A stretch of 48,261 nt of DNA from Jannaschia aquimarina (GTDB lineage Bacteria > Pseudomonadota > Alphaproteobacteria > Rhodobacterales > Rhodobacteraceae): the NCBI RefSeq assembly GCF_000877395.1, contig NZ_JYFE01000008.1:1-48261 (forward strand), read 5' to 3'. How positions within the stretch are numbered: the stretch's first letter is position 1; every line of letters starts with the position of its first letter. The notes below the pieces were generated by a model. It made no database searches. It saw only the letters and a program-made list of their open reading frames with translations, and had not been told where the DNA came from. This document shows positions 35,598-44,848 of this stretch, piece by piece. A program made the translations under genes and the position numbers.

Positions 35598-36509
35598 ATG
35601 ACCGATCAGACCATCACCGCCGTGCCGTCCGCCGATCCGGCGCCTCGTTCCCGACGGGCGCCGAACCGGCACCTGACGGGCTGGCTCATGGCCGCGCCGC
35701 TTGCGGTGGTGCTGGGGCTGTTCCTGATCCTGCCGATCCTGACCATCGTTGTGGTCAGTTTCTGGGGCGCGACCGAATTCTCGATCTACCCGGCCTTCCA
35801 GTTCGACAATTACGCGTTCCTGCTGACCTCCGAGGTCACGTGGCGCGTCTTCGGCAACACGTTCAAATACGCCGCGATCACCTGGGTCTGCACGCTGCTG
35901 ATCGGCTTCACGGTGGCGTACTACCTGGCCTTCCACATCCGCAGCCTGACCTGGCAGGTCGCGCTGTTTCTGCTGTGCACGATCCCGTTCCTGACCTCGA
36001 ACATCATCCGCATGATCTCCTGGATCCCGTTCCTGGGCCGCGAGGGGATCGCCAATTCGGCGCTGCTGTCCTGGGGCGTGATCGACGCGCCGCTGGACTG
36101 GCTGCTGTTCAGCGATTTCAGCGTCATCCTGGCCTTCGTCCATCTCTACACGCTGTTCATGGTGGTCCCGATCTTCAACACGATGATGCGCATCGACCGC
36201 TCGCTGATCGAGGCGGCGACGGATGCGGGGGCGAGCGGTTGGCAGACGCTCTGGCACGTGATCGTGCCGCTGACGAAGCCGGGCATCATGATCGGGACGA
36301 TTTTCGTGGTGACGCTGGTGATGGGCGACTTCATCACCGTGCGGTTCATGTCCGGCTCTCAATCGGCGAATGTCGGCCGGCTGATCTCCAACGATATCGG
36401 TCTGCTGCAATACCCGTCGGCCTCGGCGACGGCGGTCGTTCTGCTGATCACCGTCCTTCTGGTGATCGGCGTGCTCTTGCGGTTCGTCGACATCCGGAAG
36501 GAGCTGTAG
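35598..36509 (+). CDS. ABC transporter permease (PotB-like)
   Basis: This is one of the two membrane channel subunits. The 303-residue protein has about six transmembrane helices after a hydrophilic N-terminus. The EAA coupling loop that contacts the ATPase reads LIEAATDAGASGWQTLWHVIVPLTKPG (about residues 205-231). It lies one base from the next permease gene. An internal frame on the same strand was rejected as a shadow. Confidence 0.94.
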   Translation: MTDQTITAVPSADPAPRSRRAPNRHLTGWLMAAPLAVVLGLFLILPILTIVVVSFWGATEFSIYPAFQFDNYAFLLTSEVTWRVFGNTFKYAAITWVCTLLIGFTVAYYLAFHIRSLTWQVALFLLCTIPFLTSNIIRMISWIPFLGREGIANSALLSWGVIDAPLDWLLFSDFSVILAFVHLYTLFMVVPIFNTMMRIDRSLIEAATDAGASGWQTLWHVIVPLTKPGIMIGTIFVVTLVMGDFITVRFMSGSQSANVGRLISNDIGLLQYPSASATAVVLLITVLLVIGVLLRFVDIRKEL

Positions 36510-36510
36510 G

Positions 36511-37350
36511 ATGGAACGCCGCCCCCGATCCTTCTATGCGCTCACGGCCTTCTTCGCGCTGTTCCTCGTCTTTCTCTACGGCCCGACGGTGACCATCGCG
36601 ATCCTGTCGTTTCAGGGCCCGCAGGGCGGCCTGACCTTCCCCATGCGCGGCACGTCCCTGCACTGGTTCCGCGAATTGTTCGAGCAGCAGGCGGTCGGCG
36701 ACATCTGGGGCTCGTTCCGCCGCTCGCTCGTGCTGGGGCTGATGGTGATGGTGACCACCGTGATCGTCTCGGTCATGGGCGGGCTGGCCTTCCGCAAGCG
36801 CTTTGCCGGCTCGACCTTGCTGTTCTACCTGATCGTCACGTCGCTGGTGATCCCGTCGATCCTGATCTCTCTGGGTGTGGGCCTGATCTTCGACCAGGCG
36901 GGTCTGCCGGTGCATTGGGCCGGTTCCGGCTATGGCGCGCAGCTGACATGGACGCTGCCTTTCGGCCTGCTCATCATGTTCGCCGTCTTCAACCGCTTCG
37001 ACCGCGCCTACGAGGAGGCGGCCCGCGATCTCGGCGCCTCGCCGTGGCAGACGATCCGCTTCGTCGTCCTGCCCATCATCGCCCCGTCCCTGATCGGCGT
37101 CGCGCTCTCCGGCTTCACGCTCTCCTACGACGAATTCGCCCGCACGCTGCTGACGGCCGGCAGCTACAATACCCTGCCGCTCGAAATCTTCGGCATGACC
37201 ACCAATGTCACCACGCCGGTGATCTTCGCGCTCGGTACGTTGACGACGGCGTTCTCGCTCCTGGTGATCGCGGTGTTCCTGGCGGTCGCGCTGGTCATGC
37301 GGCGGCGGCGTGCGCGGCAGGCGTCGGATGCGGGACGCGGGATGGTCTGA
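36511..37350 (+). CDS. ABC transporter permease (PotC-like)
   Basis: This is the second membrane subunit, paired with the PotB-like protein. The 279-residue protein has about six transmembrane helices. The EAA loop reads YEEAARDLGASPWQTIRFVVLPIIAPSL (from about residue 167), followed by TLSYDEFARTLL, a conserved PotC feature. The next gene, a racemase-family enzyme, starts only 6 bases later, which places enzyme and transporter in one operon. Confidence 0.94.
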   Translation: MERRPRSFYALTAFFALFLVFLYGPTVTIAILSFQGPQGGLTFPMRGTSLHWFRELFEQQAVGDIWGSFRRSLVLGLMVMVTTVIVSVMGGLAFRKRFAGSTLLFYLIVTSLVIPSILISLGVGLIFDQAGLPVHWAGSGYGAQLTWTLPFGLLIMFAVFNRFDRAYEEAARDLGASPWQTIRFVVLPIIAPSLIGVALSGFTLSYDEFARTLLTAGSYNTLPLEIFGMTTNVTTPVIFALGTLTTAFSLLVIAVFLAVALVMRRRRARQASDAGRGMV

Positions 37351-37356
37351 CCCGCG

Positions 37357-38025
37357 ATGGCCGTCATCCTGATCAATCCCAACAGCACCGAGGCGATGAC
37401 CGGCACGATGCTGGAGGCCGCCCGCGCCGCCGCGCCCGCGGGGATGCAGATCGAGGGCTGGACCTCCCATGACGGTCCCCCGGCGATCCAGGGTGCAGAG
37501 GACGGGCGCCGGGCCGAGGCGCCGCTTCTGGATCTGGTCCGCCGCGCGGCCGGGCAGGGGGCGGACGGGATCGTCATCGGCTGCTTCGACGACACCGCGC
37601 TGCATCGGGCGGCGCTGATCGCCCCCTGTCCCGTGATCGGCATCGGTCAGGCAGCGTTCAACGCCTGCGCCCTACGCGGCTGGCGTTTCGGCGTGGTCAC
37701 GACGCTGCCCGTCTCCGTGCCGATCATCGAGACCAACATCGCGCGCTACGGCCTGTCGGGGTCCTGTGCCCGGGTCCGTGCCTCGGACGTCCCCGTTCTT
37801 GATCTGGAGGACCGGCCAGAGGCCGCCGCCGCCGCAATCCGTGCCGAAGCCGAGGCGGCCTGCCGCGAAGACGGGATCGACGCCCTTATCCTCGGCTGCG
37901 CCGGCATGGCCCGGATCGTCCGCGACGTTCGCCGTGCCGTGCCCGTCCCCGTGATCGACACGGTGGAGACGGCGATAGGCTGCATCGGCTGGCTGTCCTC
38001 CGAGGCCGCGCGCCTCCGGACCTGA
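37357..38025 (+). CDS. Asp/Glu/hydantoin racemase family protein
   Basis: Members invert the alpha carbon of Asp, Glu or hydantoins, or act as decarboxylases or isomerases, with a pair of cysteines. The 222-residue protein opens MAVILINPNSTEAMT, the usual start of hydantoin racemases. It has both catalytic cysteines: C76 in VIGCFDD and C181 in ILGCAGM. It is the last gene of the transporter operon, ending 6 bases from the convergent dgcA-like gene. Hydantoin racemase is the nearest family by eye; the substrate is not proven. Confidence 0.88.
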   Translation: MAVILINPNSTEAMTGTMLEAARAAAPAGMQIEGWTSHDGPPAIQGAEDGRRAEAPLLDLVRRAAGQGADGIVIGCFDDTALHRAALIAPCPVIGIGQAAFNACALRGWRFGVVTTLPVSVPIIETNIARYGLSGSCARVRASDVPVLDLEDRPEAAAAAIRAEAEAACREDGIDALILGCAGMARIVRDVRRAVPVPVIDTVETAIGCIGWLSSEAARLRT

Positions 38026-38031
38026 TCCCGC

Positions 38032-39051
38032 TCAGCCCCAGAGGCCCGGTTCGGGGGCGCTGACCGTTCCGTCCTCGGCAAGGATGCCATGGTCGCGGTC
38101 CCGGGCCAGCCAGAGCGGCCCGTCCAGGTCCACCGGGTCAGCCCCGCTGGCGGCGGCGAGTACCGCACCCGGCGCCATGGCGAGGCTGGATCCCAACATG
38201 CACCCGACCATGACCGACATGCCCGCCTCTCGCGCGGTCTGCGCATCGCGCAGGGCCTTCGTCAGGCCGCCGGTCTTGTCCAGCTTCAGGTTCACCGCGT
38301 CGTAGGTGCGCGACAACTCGGCGATCTCGGCGTCCTTGCTGCAACTTTCGTCGGCGCAGAGCACGAGGCCGTCCAGAGCACCGGCCTCACGCAGGCGGCG
38401 CAGGGCGGGCTCTGCCCCCTGAGCCAGGGGCTGCTCCACGAGGTCGATCCGGGCGTCGCGCGCCGCGTCCAGCAGGGCGGGCAGCTCCGCTTCGGTCCAA
38501 CCCTCGTTGGCGTCTGTCATGAGCCAGGCATCGGGCCGCGCGGCGCGGATGGCTGCGATGCGCGCGCCGTCCTCTCCGTCGCGCGCACCGACCTTGATCT
38601 TGATCGCATCCGTCGGCAGCGCCCGCGCCGCCTCGGCCATGGCGTCGGGCGTATCCATCGAAAGCGTCAGGACGGAGCGCATCCGCGCGGGTGCCGCGAT
38701 GCCCGCGATCTCCCAGACGCGGCGGCCGGTCTGCCTGGCCTCCAGATCCCAGAGCGCGCAGTCCAGCGCGTTGCGGGCCGCGCAGGGCGGCATCGCGTCC
38801 AACAGCATTTCCCGCGCCGTGGCGGGGCCGCCGGTCAACGCGCCGTCAAGCCACCCGCCCATGGCCTCGGCCTGCGCGGCCACCCCTTCGGGCGTCTCGT
38901 CGTAGCGCGCATAGGGGGAGCATTCGCCACGCCCGACCGCGCCGCCCGCCGCGATCTCGGCCATGACGACGACCTGCTCCGTGCGCGCGCCCCGGCTGAT
39001 GGCGAAGGCGCGGGCCAGCGGCAGCCGGTCGATGCGGACCCGCAGCGTCAC
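38032..39051 (-). CDS. dgcA: Enolase-superfamily epimerase, DgcA-like
   Basis: This dipeptide-epimerase-class enzyme racemises an alpha carbon through an enolate. In marine bacteria the partner of a DUF1611 protein, called DgcA, is known to act on N-acetyl-D-glutamate. The 339-residue protein shows the KxK acid/base motif (K151, K153), the magnesium ligands D180, E206 and D234, and the opposite lysine in NLKLDKTGG (about 254-261). The GTG start overlaps the stop of the upstream gene (GTGA). The pairing is the main support for the symbol; an L-Ala-D/L-Glu epimerase is the alternative. Confidence 0.8.
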   Translation of the reverse strand: MTLRVRIDRLPLARAFAISRGARTEQVVVMAEIAAGGAVGRGECSPYARYDETPEGVAAQAEAMGGWLDGALTGGPATAREMLLDAMPPCAARNALDCALWDLEARQTGRRVWEIAGIAAPARMRSVLTLSMDTPDAMAEAARALPTDAIKIKVGARDGEDGARIAAIRAARPDAWLMTDANEGWTEAELPALLDAARDARIDLVEQPLAQGAEPALRRLREAGALDGLVLCADESCSKDAEIAELSRTYDAVNLKLDKTGGLTKALRDAQTAREAGMSVMVGCMLGSSLAMAPGAVLAAASGADPVDLDGPLWLARDRDHGILAEDGTVSAPEPGLWG

Positions 39052-40046
39052 CGCAGCAATTCCGCCACGACGCTTTCGACACCAAAGCGGATCGGGTCCG
39101 TGGCGGGCAGGCCGTGGCTATCCTCGGCGGCGCGCAGGGTGTCGCGCGCATCGGCCTCGGACAGGGCGGCGGTGTTGATGCAGATCCCGGCGGGCGCGAT
39201 GTCCGCGTTAGTCAGGCGCCCCATCGCCAACGTCGTCTCGATCACCTGGGCGATGGTCGGCAAAGCGGCATCCACCCCGCGCATCCTGGTGCGGGTGGGT
39301 TCGTGGCAGACGACGAAGCGGTCGGGCTGCGCCCCGTGCAGCAGGCCCAGCGTGACGCCCGCGAAAGAGGGATGGAACAGGCTGCCTTGCCCCTCGACCA
39401 CGTCCCAATGATCCGGGTCCGCCGCGGGGCACAGCCATTCGGCGGCGCCCGCGATGAAATCGGCGGGCACGGCGTCGACGGCCACGCCCCGCTCGGCGAT
39501 CAGGCGCCCGGTCTGGCCGGTGGCGCGGAAATCGGCATCGGCGCCCGCGGCCCGCAACCCGCGCTCCAGCGCCAGGGCCGCGTATTTCTTGCCCACGGAA
39601 CAATCGGTTCCTATCGTCAGCACCCGCTTACCGGGCCGCCGCGTGCCCTTGCCGGTCGAAAAGCTGCGGTCGGGGACGCGCAGATCGGTCAGCGTCCGAC
39701 CCAGCCGCGCCGCCACTTCGCCCAGATCGGACACATCTCGCAGGCGGACATGCATGCCGGCGGCGATGTCCAGCCCCGCCTCCAGCGCGCGGCGCAGATC
39801 GTCGATCCAGTCCTCGGGCAGAACGCCGCCCGCATTCACCACGCCCACGACCAGCGTGCCGGCGCCCTGATCTGCCGCCGCTTCGGGCGTCATTTCGGGC
39901 AGCTTCAGCGCAACCCCGGCGCCGGCGCGGCGCCACTGGGCCAGACACCAGTCCGGCCGCCAGTCAAGGACGCCCTGCGCCATCTTGATGGCGAGGTTGT
40001 CCGGCGCGTCGCCCAGATAGAGCAGATATGGTTTGCGGATGGTCAT
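39048..40046 (-). CDS. dgcN: DUF1611 protein, DgcN-like D-glutamate N-acetyltransferase
   Basis: DgcN has been described as an acetyltransferase that turns D-glutamate into N-acetyl-D-glutamate, which DgcA then racemises. The 332-residue protein has the DUF1611 layout: an N-terminal Rossmann-like part (PYLLYLGDAPDNLAIKMAQG, residues 6-25), a P-loop-like GTDCSVGKKY (146-155) and a C-terminal part with VVEGQGSLFHPSFAGVTLGLLHG and VCHEPTRTR. The chosen ATG follows a typical spacing; an upstream ORF extension was rejected. Assignment rests on family and its dgcA neighbour. Confidence 0.8.
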   Translation of the reverse strand: MTIRKPYLLYLGDAPDNLAIKMAQGVLDWRPDWCLAQWRRAGAGVALKLPEMTPEAAADQGAGTLVVGVVNAGGVLPEDWIDDLRRALEAGLDIAAGMHVRLRDVSDLGEVAARLGRTLTDLRVPDRSFSTGKGTRRPGKRVLTIGTDCSVGKKYAALALERGLRAAGADADFRATGQTGRLIAERGVAVDAVPADFIAGAAEWLCPAADPDHWDVVEGQGSLFHPSFAGVTLGLLHGAQPDRFVVCHEPTRTRMRGVDAALPTIAQVIETTLAMGRLTNADIAPAGICINTAALSEADARDTLRAAEDSHGLPATDPIRFGVESVVAELLR

Positions 40047-40210
40047 CGCACGCTCCGTCGCCGACTCGGGAAGGCGCGGGGCGCCGGAGACGATTTGTGG
40101 GTCAGGCCGTCCCTCGGTGCAATACGGATCGCGCAAGACCCTCCTCCGGACTGGACGTGGCGCCGACGCGCCCCATCTGACCGACCGACATACCAAGGAG
40201 ACCCCGACAG

Positions 40211-40453
40211 ATGAACGCCCCGGACTACACGCCCTATTACCGCGCCGACCTGGAGGCGCAGACGGCCCGGGCGCGCGAGAAGGTCGAGGCCTCGACCGCC
40301 CGCGCCGCCGAGATGGCCGAGGGCATGCCTCCGGCAGGCGAAGAGAACCCGAACGTCAGGCTCTGGAACCTTGGCGGCCATTACGCCTTTCTCTTCTGTC
40401 TGTGGTTCGTTTTCCTGGCCCCGATCGTCCTGATCCTTACCCACTGGGATTGA
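40211..40453 (+). CDS. Small single-span membrane protein
   Basis: The 80-residue protein has a charged helical N-terminal half (about residues 10-45, rich in Ala, Arg and Glu) and one transmembrane segment (about 56-76, HYAFLFCLWFVFLAPIVLIL). An AAGGAG ribosome site is 10 bases before the ATG. It is divergent from dgcN and convergent with prs. I do not recognise a family. The next 180 bases up to prs hold no gene that I can support. Confidence 0.75.
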   Translation: MNAPDYTPYYRADLEAQTARAREKVEASTARAAEMAEGMPPAGEENPNVRLWNLGGHYAFLFCLWFVFLAPIVLILTHWD

Positions 40454-40634
40454 GGTCGGGCGGCACGGCACACAGGTTTCTGGGCGTGATCGCCGGGTGC
40501 CCTGTCAATTGCACCTGCCTCGCCTCCGATGGGCGCAAGCCCACCGATCACAGAGAGGACCAGTCCCCCTCTGACGGTCGATACCATCCGCTCCGGCCAT
40601 TGCGCGCGGACCACGAGCCTGTACAGACGCGCCC

Positions 40635-41663
40635 CTAGGACGCCTGCGCGGCCATGCCGGACGGGTAGAGGCTCTCGTAGATCGGTTCCAGCGTGTCGTT
40701 CGAGAAGAGGCTCGACACGCTGGTGCCGTTCCAGATGTTCAGGATCGCCTGCGCGAAGACCGGAGCCGTCGGCACGATGCGGATATTGGCGCAGCCCCGC
40801 ACCGCTTCGGTGGGCTGGATCGTGTCCGTGATGACGAGGTTCTTGAGGTTCGACTTCGTCACCCGGTCGACGGCGGGCCCCGACATGACCCCGTGGGTGA
40901 TGTAGGCATGGACCTCCTCGGCCCCCGCCTCGATCAGCACGTCCGCCGCCTTGCACAGCGTCCCGGCCGTGTCGCAGATGTCGTCCACGATCACGCAGGT
41001 CTTGCCCTTCACGTCGCCGATCACCGTCATCTCGGAGACTTCGCCCGGCTTCTCGCGGCGCTTGTCCACGATGGCCAGCGGCGCGTGGATCCGCTGCGCC
41101 AGCTCTCTCGCGCGCGCCACGCCGCCCACATCGGGGCTGACCACCATCACGTCACGGCCGCGCAGATGGTGCAGGATGTCCAGCGCGAAGACCGGCGAGG
41201 CATAGAGGTTGTCCACCGGGATGTCGAAGAACCCTTGGATCTGCGCGGCATGCAGGTCCATCGTCAGCACCCGCTCGATGCCGGCGCTCACCATCATGTT
41301 GGCCACCAGCTTGGCGCTGATCGGCGTGCGCGCCTTGGTGCGGCGATCCTGACGGGCATAGCCGAAATAGGGGATCACCGCGGTGATGCGGCTGGCCGAG
41401 GACCGACGCAGCGCGTCCGACATGATCAGCAGTTCCATCAGGTTGTCGTTGGCCGGGTTCGACGTCGACTGGATGATGAACATGTCCTCGCCGCGGACAT
41501 TCTCGTAGACCTCGACGAAGATCTCCTGATCGTTGAACCGTTCGACCCGTGCGTCCAGCAGCGCGACCTGCATCCCGCGATGCATCGAGATACGCCTCGC
41601 GACGGCCGTGGCGAGCGGACGGTTGGCATTGCCTGAGATGAGCTTGGGATCGGGGCCGGTCAT
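40635..41663 (-). CDS. prs: Ribose-phosphate pyrophosphokinase
   Basis: PRPP synthetase makes 5-phosphoribosyl 1-pyrophosphate from ribose 5-phosphate and ATP, feeding purine, pyrimidine, histidine, tryptophan and NAD synthesis. The 342-residue protein has [18 protein letters not shown] at the N-terminus, the ATP-binding [29 protein letters not shown] and the PRPP loop [14 protein letters not shown]. The start [11 protein letters not shown] fits the family. The divergent gene begins 75 bases away. Confidence 0.97.
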   Translation of the reverse strand: MTGPDPKLISGNANRPLATAVARRISMHRGMQVALLDARVERFNDQEIFVEVYENVRGEDMFIIQSTSNPANDNLMELLIMSDALRRSSASRITAVIPYFGYARQDRRTKARTPISAKLVANMMVSAGIERVLTMDLHAAQIQGFFDIPVDNLYASPVFALDILHHLRGRDVMVVSPDVGGVARARELAQRIHAPLAIVDKRREKPGEVSEMTVIGDVKGKTCVIVDDICDTAGTLCKAADVLIEAGAEEVHAYITHGVMSGPAVDRVTKSNLKNLVITDTIQPTEAVRGCANIRIVPTAPVFAQAILNIWNGTSVSSLFSNDTLEPIYESLYPSGMAAQAS

Positions 41664-41738
41664 GGGCGACTCGCTGGGCTGGGGCGATTGCGCCGCCCCT
41701 ACCACCCCGCTACCCCTGCGGCAAAGAGGGAGCGCACC

Positions 41739-42344
41739 ATGCCGCAGATCGAATACTTCTTCGCGACCGTCTCGCCATACACCTACCTCGCCGGCACCCG
41801 GCTGGAGGAGATCGCGGCGAAACACGGGGCGAGCGTGACCTACCGGCCGCTGGACATCATCGGCCTTTTCGCGCGCACCGGCGGCACACCCCCCAAGGAC
41901 CGCCATCCCAGCCGGCAGGACTACCGCCTGCAGGAGTTGCGCCGCCAATCCGCCAAGCTGGACATGGCGATGAACCTCAAGCCCGCCCATTGGCCGACCA
42001 ATCCCGCCCCATCAAGCTATGCCGTGATCGCGGCGGCTTCCGAATGCGACCACGACCCGGCGCGGATGGGCCCGCTGGTCGCCGGCTTCACCCGCGCCTG
42101 CTGGGCGGAGGAGCGCGACATCGCCGACGACACCGTCATCCGCGAAGTGCTGGACGCCGCTGGCTTCGATGCGGGTCTGGCCGATCGCGGCCTGCTCTCG
42201 GGGGCGGAGGCCTATGGCCGCAACCTGGAAGACGCCGTCGCCATGGGCGCTTTCGGCGCGCCATTCTACATCGTCGGTGACGAACGCTTCTGGGGTCAGG
42301 ACCGGCTCGAGGATTTGGACCTGCATCTGTCGGGCAAGCCGTGA
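41739..42344 (+). CDS. 2-Hydroxychromene-2-carboxylate isomerase family protein
   Basis: This DsbA-fold/kappa-GST-like enzyme isomerises 2-hydroxychromene-2-carboxylate in naphthalene breakdown, or acts as a glutathione-dependent isomerase on other substrates. The 201-residue protein has the family active site SPYTYLAG (12-19; Ser replaces the thioredoxin Cys). [13 protein letters not shown] and the closing [21 protein letters not shown] (about 169-189) follow the family pattern. A GAGGGAG site precedes the ATG. It overlaps the next gene by 4 bases. No aromatic-degradation genes lie nearby, so the substrate is open. Confidence 0.92.
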   Translation: MPQIEYFFATVSPYTYLAGTRLEEIAAKHGASVTYRPLDIIGLFARTGGTPPKDRHPSRQDYRLQELRRQSAKLDMAMNLKPAHWPTNPAPSSYAVIAAASECDHDPARMGPLVAGFTRACWAEERDIADDTVIREVLDAAGFDAGLADRGLLSGAEAYGRNLEDAVAMGAFGAPFYIVGDERFWGQDRLEDLDLHLSGKP

Positions 42345-43111
42345 GTCCGGAGGGCGCGGCCGCGCGCGCCTCGGATCGTCCCGTTTCAGGGCAGGACGGC
42401 GCCCCGGTCCTCGCCCTGCACTGCATGCTCGCTTCGGGCCGGGCGTGGCGCGGCGTCGCCGAGGCCTGCGCACGGCCCCTGCTCTGTCCCGACCTGCCCG
42501 GGCACGGCCGCGCCGCCATGCCCGACGGCCCCTACATGGACGCCGCCTTGAAGGTGGCGCTGGCGGCCGCGCCGGACGGCCCCTTCGACGTGCTGGGCCA
42601 TTCCTTCGGCGCCGTCGTCGCGCTGCGCCTGATGGCCGATCACCCCGACCGGATCCGCCGCGCCGTGCTGGTCGAGCCGGTCCTGTTCGCCGCCGCCGAT
42701 CCGGAGCGTCTGGCTCTGCACCGCCGCAAGATGGCGCCTTACGCCGAAGCGTTGCAACGGGGCGACCGGGACGAGGCGCTGCGCATCTTCCACGGCCTCT
42801 GGGGCGATCGGACACTGGACGATATGCCCGACAGCGCGCGCGCCTACATGCGCGAGCGCATCCATCTCATCGGCGAGACCAGCGCCGTCCTGGTCGAGGA
42901 TGCGGGCCGCATCCTGACCCGCCTGCCGGACCTGCCGGTGACGTTCGTCACCTCGGACGATCCGCCCCCCGTGATGGCGTCCATCCGTGACGGCCTTGCC
43001 GCTCGGCTGCCCCGGATGGTCGTCGAGACGGTGCCGGGCGCCGGCCACATGGCCCCTCTGACCCATCCGGATCAGGTCGCCCGGATCGTGGACACGGCGC
43101 TCCCGGAGTAG
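42341..43111 (+). CDS. Alpha/beta hydrolase
   Basis: The 256-residue protein has the serine hydrolase fold: oxyanion region LALHCMLASGRAW (24-36), nucleophile elbow LGHSFGA with Ser88, acid likely D209-210 in FVTSDDPPP, and His in GAGHMAPL (about residue 238). The GTG start overlaps the preceding gene (GTGA), which couples it to the isomerase-family gene. Substrate is unknown; an esterase or thioesterase role is likely. Confidence 0.9.
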   Translation: MSPEGAAARASDRPVSGQDGAPVLALHCMLASGRAWRGVAEACARPLLCPDLPGHGRAAMPDGPYMDAALKVALAAAPDGPFDVLGHSFGAVVALRLMADHPDRIRRAVLVEPVLFAAADPERLALHRRKMAPYAEALQRGDRDEALRIFHGLWGDRTLDDMPDSARAYMRERIHLIGETSAVLVEDAGRILTRLPDLPVTFVTSDDPPPVMASIRDGLAARLPRMVVETVPGAGHMAPLTHPDQVARIVDTALPE

Positions 43112-43118
43112 AGCCTGC

Positions 43119-43132
43119 CGGGATATATCCCG
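43119..43132. other. 14-bp perfect palindrome after the hydrolase gene
   Basis: CGGGATATATCCCG starts 8 bases after the stop codon of the hydrolase gene, in the 154-base gap between two convergent genes. It may be the foot of a terminator, but a palindrome with no loop suits a dimeric DNA-binding protein as well. Confidence 0.4.
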
Positions 43133-43212
43133 CGCCCCTTGCCGCCGGTGGGCCAGATCTCGCGCGGACCAGCCGCGTCGCGGCCCGCATCGGCGAGCCG
43201 TAGCCCGCCGAC

Positions 43213-43230
43213 CCGTTTCGCACGAAACGG
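43213..43230. terminator. Bidirectional hairpin between convergent genes
   Basis: CCGTTTCG and CGAAACGG form a perfect 8-bp inverted repeat around CA. It lies 36 bases after the minus-strand binding-protein gene and is shared with the plus-strand hydrolase. It is a plausible two-way terminator; no T-run follows. Confidence 0.5.
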
Positions 43231-43265
43231 AAGACGCTTTCAGCCAAACGCGCGGGCGTCCGCCG

Positions 43266-44720
43266 TCACTGTGTCCAGCGCACGCCCGTCAGGTCGTTGG
43301 CTTGCGTGGGAGAGTTCTCCCAAAGGCCCTCGATCGCGGCATTCGCCACGCCCGTCTTGGCGAGCTGGAACAGGTAGGCGTTCACGTCGTCCGCCGCGAT
43401 CTTCTCCTGCGCGCGCTTGAGGATGGTGCTGCGCGTCGCCGGATCGGCCGCGGCCGACAGCTCCTCCATCATCGCCTGGAACTCGGCATCGTCGTATTGG
43501 AAATAATAGTCGGGCCGGGCGTAGATGTTGATGTCGGCGGGCTCGGTATGGCTGACGATGGTCAGATCGAAATCCTTGCCGCGGAACACCTGCTCCAGCC
43601 ATTGCGCCCATTCCAGGTTCTGGATCTCGGTCTCGACGCCGATGTCGCGCAACTGGCTGGCGACGATCTCGCCGCCCCGGCGGGCATAGGCGGGCGGCGG
43701 CAGCATCAGCCGCAGTGGCCGGCCATCGTAATCCGACGCCGCCAGCGCCTCGCGCGCCATATCCGGATCGAAGGCCGATTCCCCCGTTAGGTCCACGTAG
43801 TCCGGATTGTGCGGTGCGAAATGGGTGCCGATGGGCGTGCCGAAGCCGAACATGGCCCCGTCGATGATCGCCTCGCGGTCGATCGCATGGGTGATCGCGC
43901 GGCGCAGCTCCGGCGAGAGTTCGGCGTTGTTCATCGCCAAGATCGTCTCGCCCTCGGTCGAGCCGACGATCACGGCGAAGCGGGGGTCGGCCTCGAAATT
44001 GGCCAGCGTCTCGGGAGCGGGAAAGTTGGGGAAGGCGTCCACATCGCCCGCCATCATCGCCGCGAAGGCCGCGTTCGGGTCCGAGATGAACTTGAAGGTC
44101 GCGCGCTCCAGCGCCGGGGCCTCGCCCCAATATCCGTCATAGGCCACCAGTTCGACGCGGTCGCCCTGCACCCAGTCGGCGAATTCGAAGGGTCCGGTGC
44201 CCACGGGCGCCGTGGCGTTCGCGCCCACGCTTTCTGGCGCCACGATCACCGCATCCCCCCAGGCGAGATTGAAGGGCAGGTTGCCGTTCGGCGCCGACAG
44301 CGTGATCCGCACGGTCGTCGCATCCACCGCCTCGACGCTCTCGATCCCGTCGAACAGCGCCTTTTGCGCGTTGGTCGAGTCCTCGGCCCGTGCGCGGTCG
44401 AGCGTGAAGACCACGTCTTCGGCATCCATCGCGGTGCCGTCGTGGAAGGTGACGCCCTCGCGCAGCGTGAACGTCCAGGTCAGCCCGTCCTCCGAGACCT
44501 CCCAGTCGCTGGCAAGCGCGGGCAGGATGCTGCCATCGGGGCCGAAACGGGTCAGCCCCTCGAAGACGTTAGCATAGACCACCTCATCGATCGCCGCGGC
44601 CGCGCCGCCCGTGGGATCGAGGTTCGGCGGCTCGAGCTGCATGCCGATGGTGATGTCGGTCTGCTGCGCCAGCGCGGCAGAGGCCGTCAGCGCGAGGATG
44701 GCGGTCGTTCGGATCAGCAT
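43266..44720 (-). CDS. Family 5 peptide/dipeptide-type binding protein, orphan
   Basis: This 484-residue periplasmic receptor belongs to the DppA/OppA family for peptides, nickel or related ligands. A Sec signal peptide (MLIRTTAILALTASAALAQ) is followed by LEPPNLDPTGGA and the family signature LTWTFTLREGVTFHDGTAMDAEDVVFT (from about residue 83). The C-terminal half has RGGEIVASQLRDIGVETEIQNLEW. No permease or ATPase gene is next to it, so it must work with components elsewhere. A GGGGGAC site precedes the ATG. A ligand cannot be assigned. Confidence 0.92.
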   Translation of the reverse strand: MLIRTTAILALTASAALAQQTDITIGMQLEPPNLDPTGGAAAAIDEVVYANVFEGLTRFGPDGSILPALASDWEVSEDGLTWTFTLREGVTFHDGTAMDAEDVVFTLDRARAEDSTNAQKALFDGIESVEAVDATTVRITLSAPNGNLPFNLAWGDAVIVAPESVGANATAPVGTGPFEFADWVQGDRVELVAYDGYWGEAPALERATFKFISDPNAAFAAMMAGDVDAFPNFPAPETLANFEADPRFAVIVGSTEGETILAMNNAELSPELRRAITHAIDREAIIDGAMFGFGTPIGTHFAPHNPDYVDLTGESAFDPDMAREALAASDYDGRPLRLMLPPPAYARRGGEIVASQLRDIGVETEIQNLEWAQWLEQVFRGKDFDLTIVSHTEPADINIYARPDYYFQYDDAEFQAMMEELSAAADPATRSTILKRAQEKIAADDVNAYLFQLAKTGVANAAIEGLWENSPTQANDLTGVRWTQ

Positions 44721-44848
44721 GAGGTCCCCCTTGGTCGTCCGCCCGAAGGTGCCGCCCCGCGCGCGGCGTGTCCAGACATTGCCGGTGCCGACCGCCCGGA
44801 CGGCGATGCAGGGACTCTGGCCCGGAACGCGCCGATCGACCGCATGCC

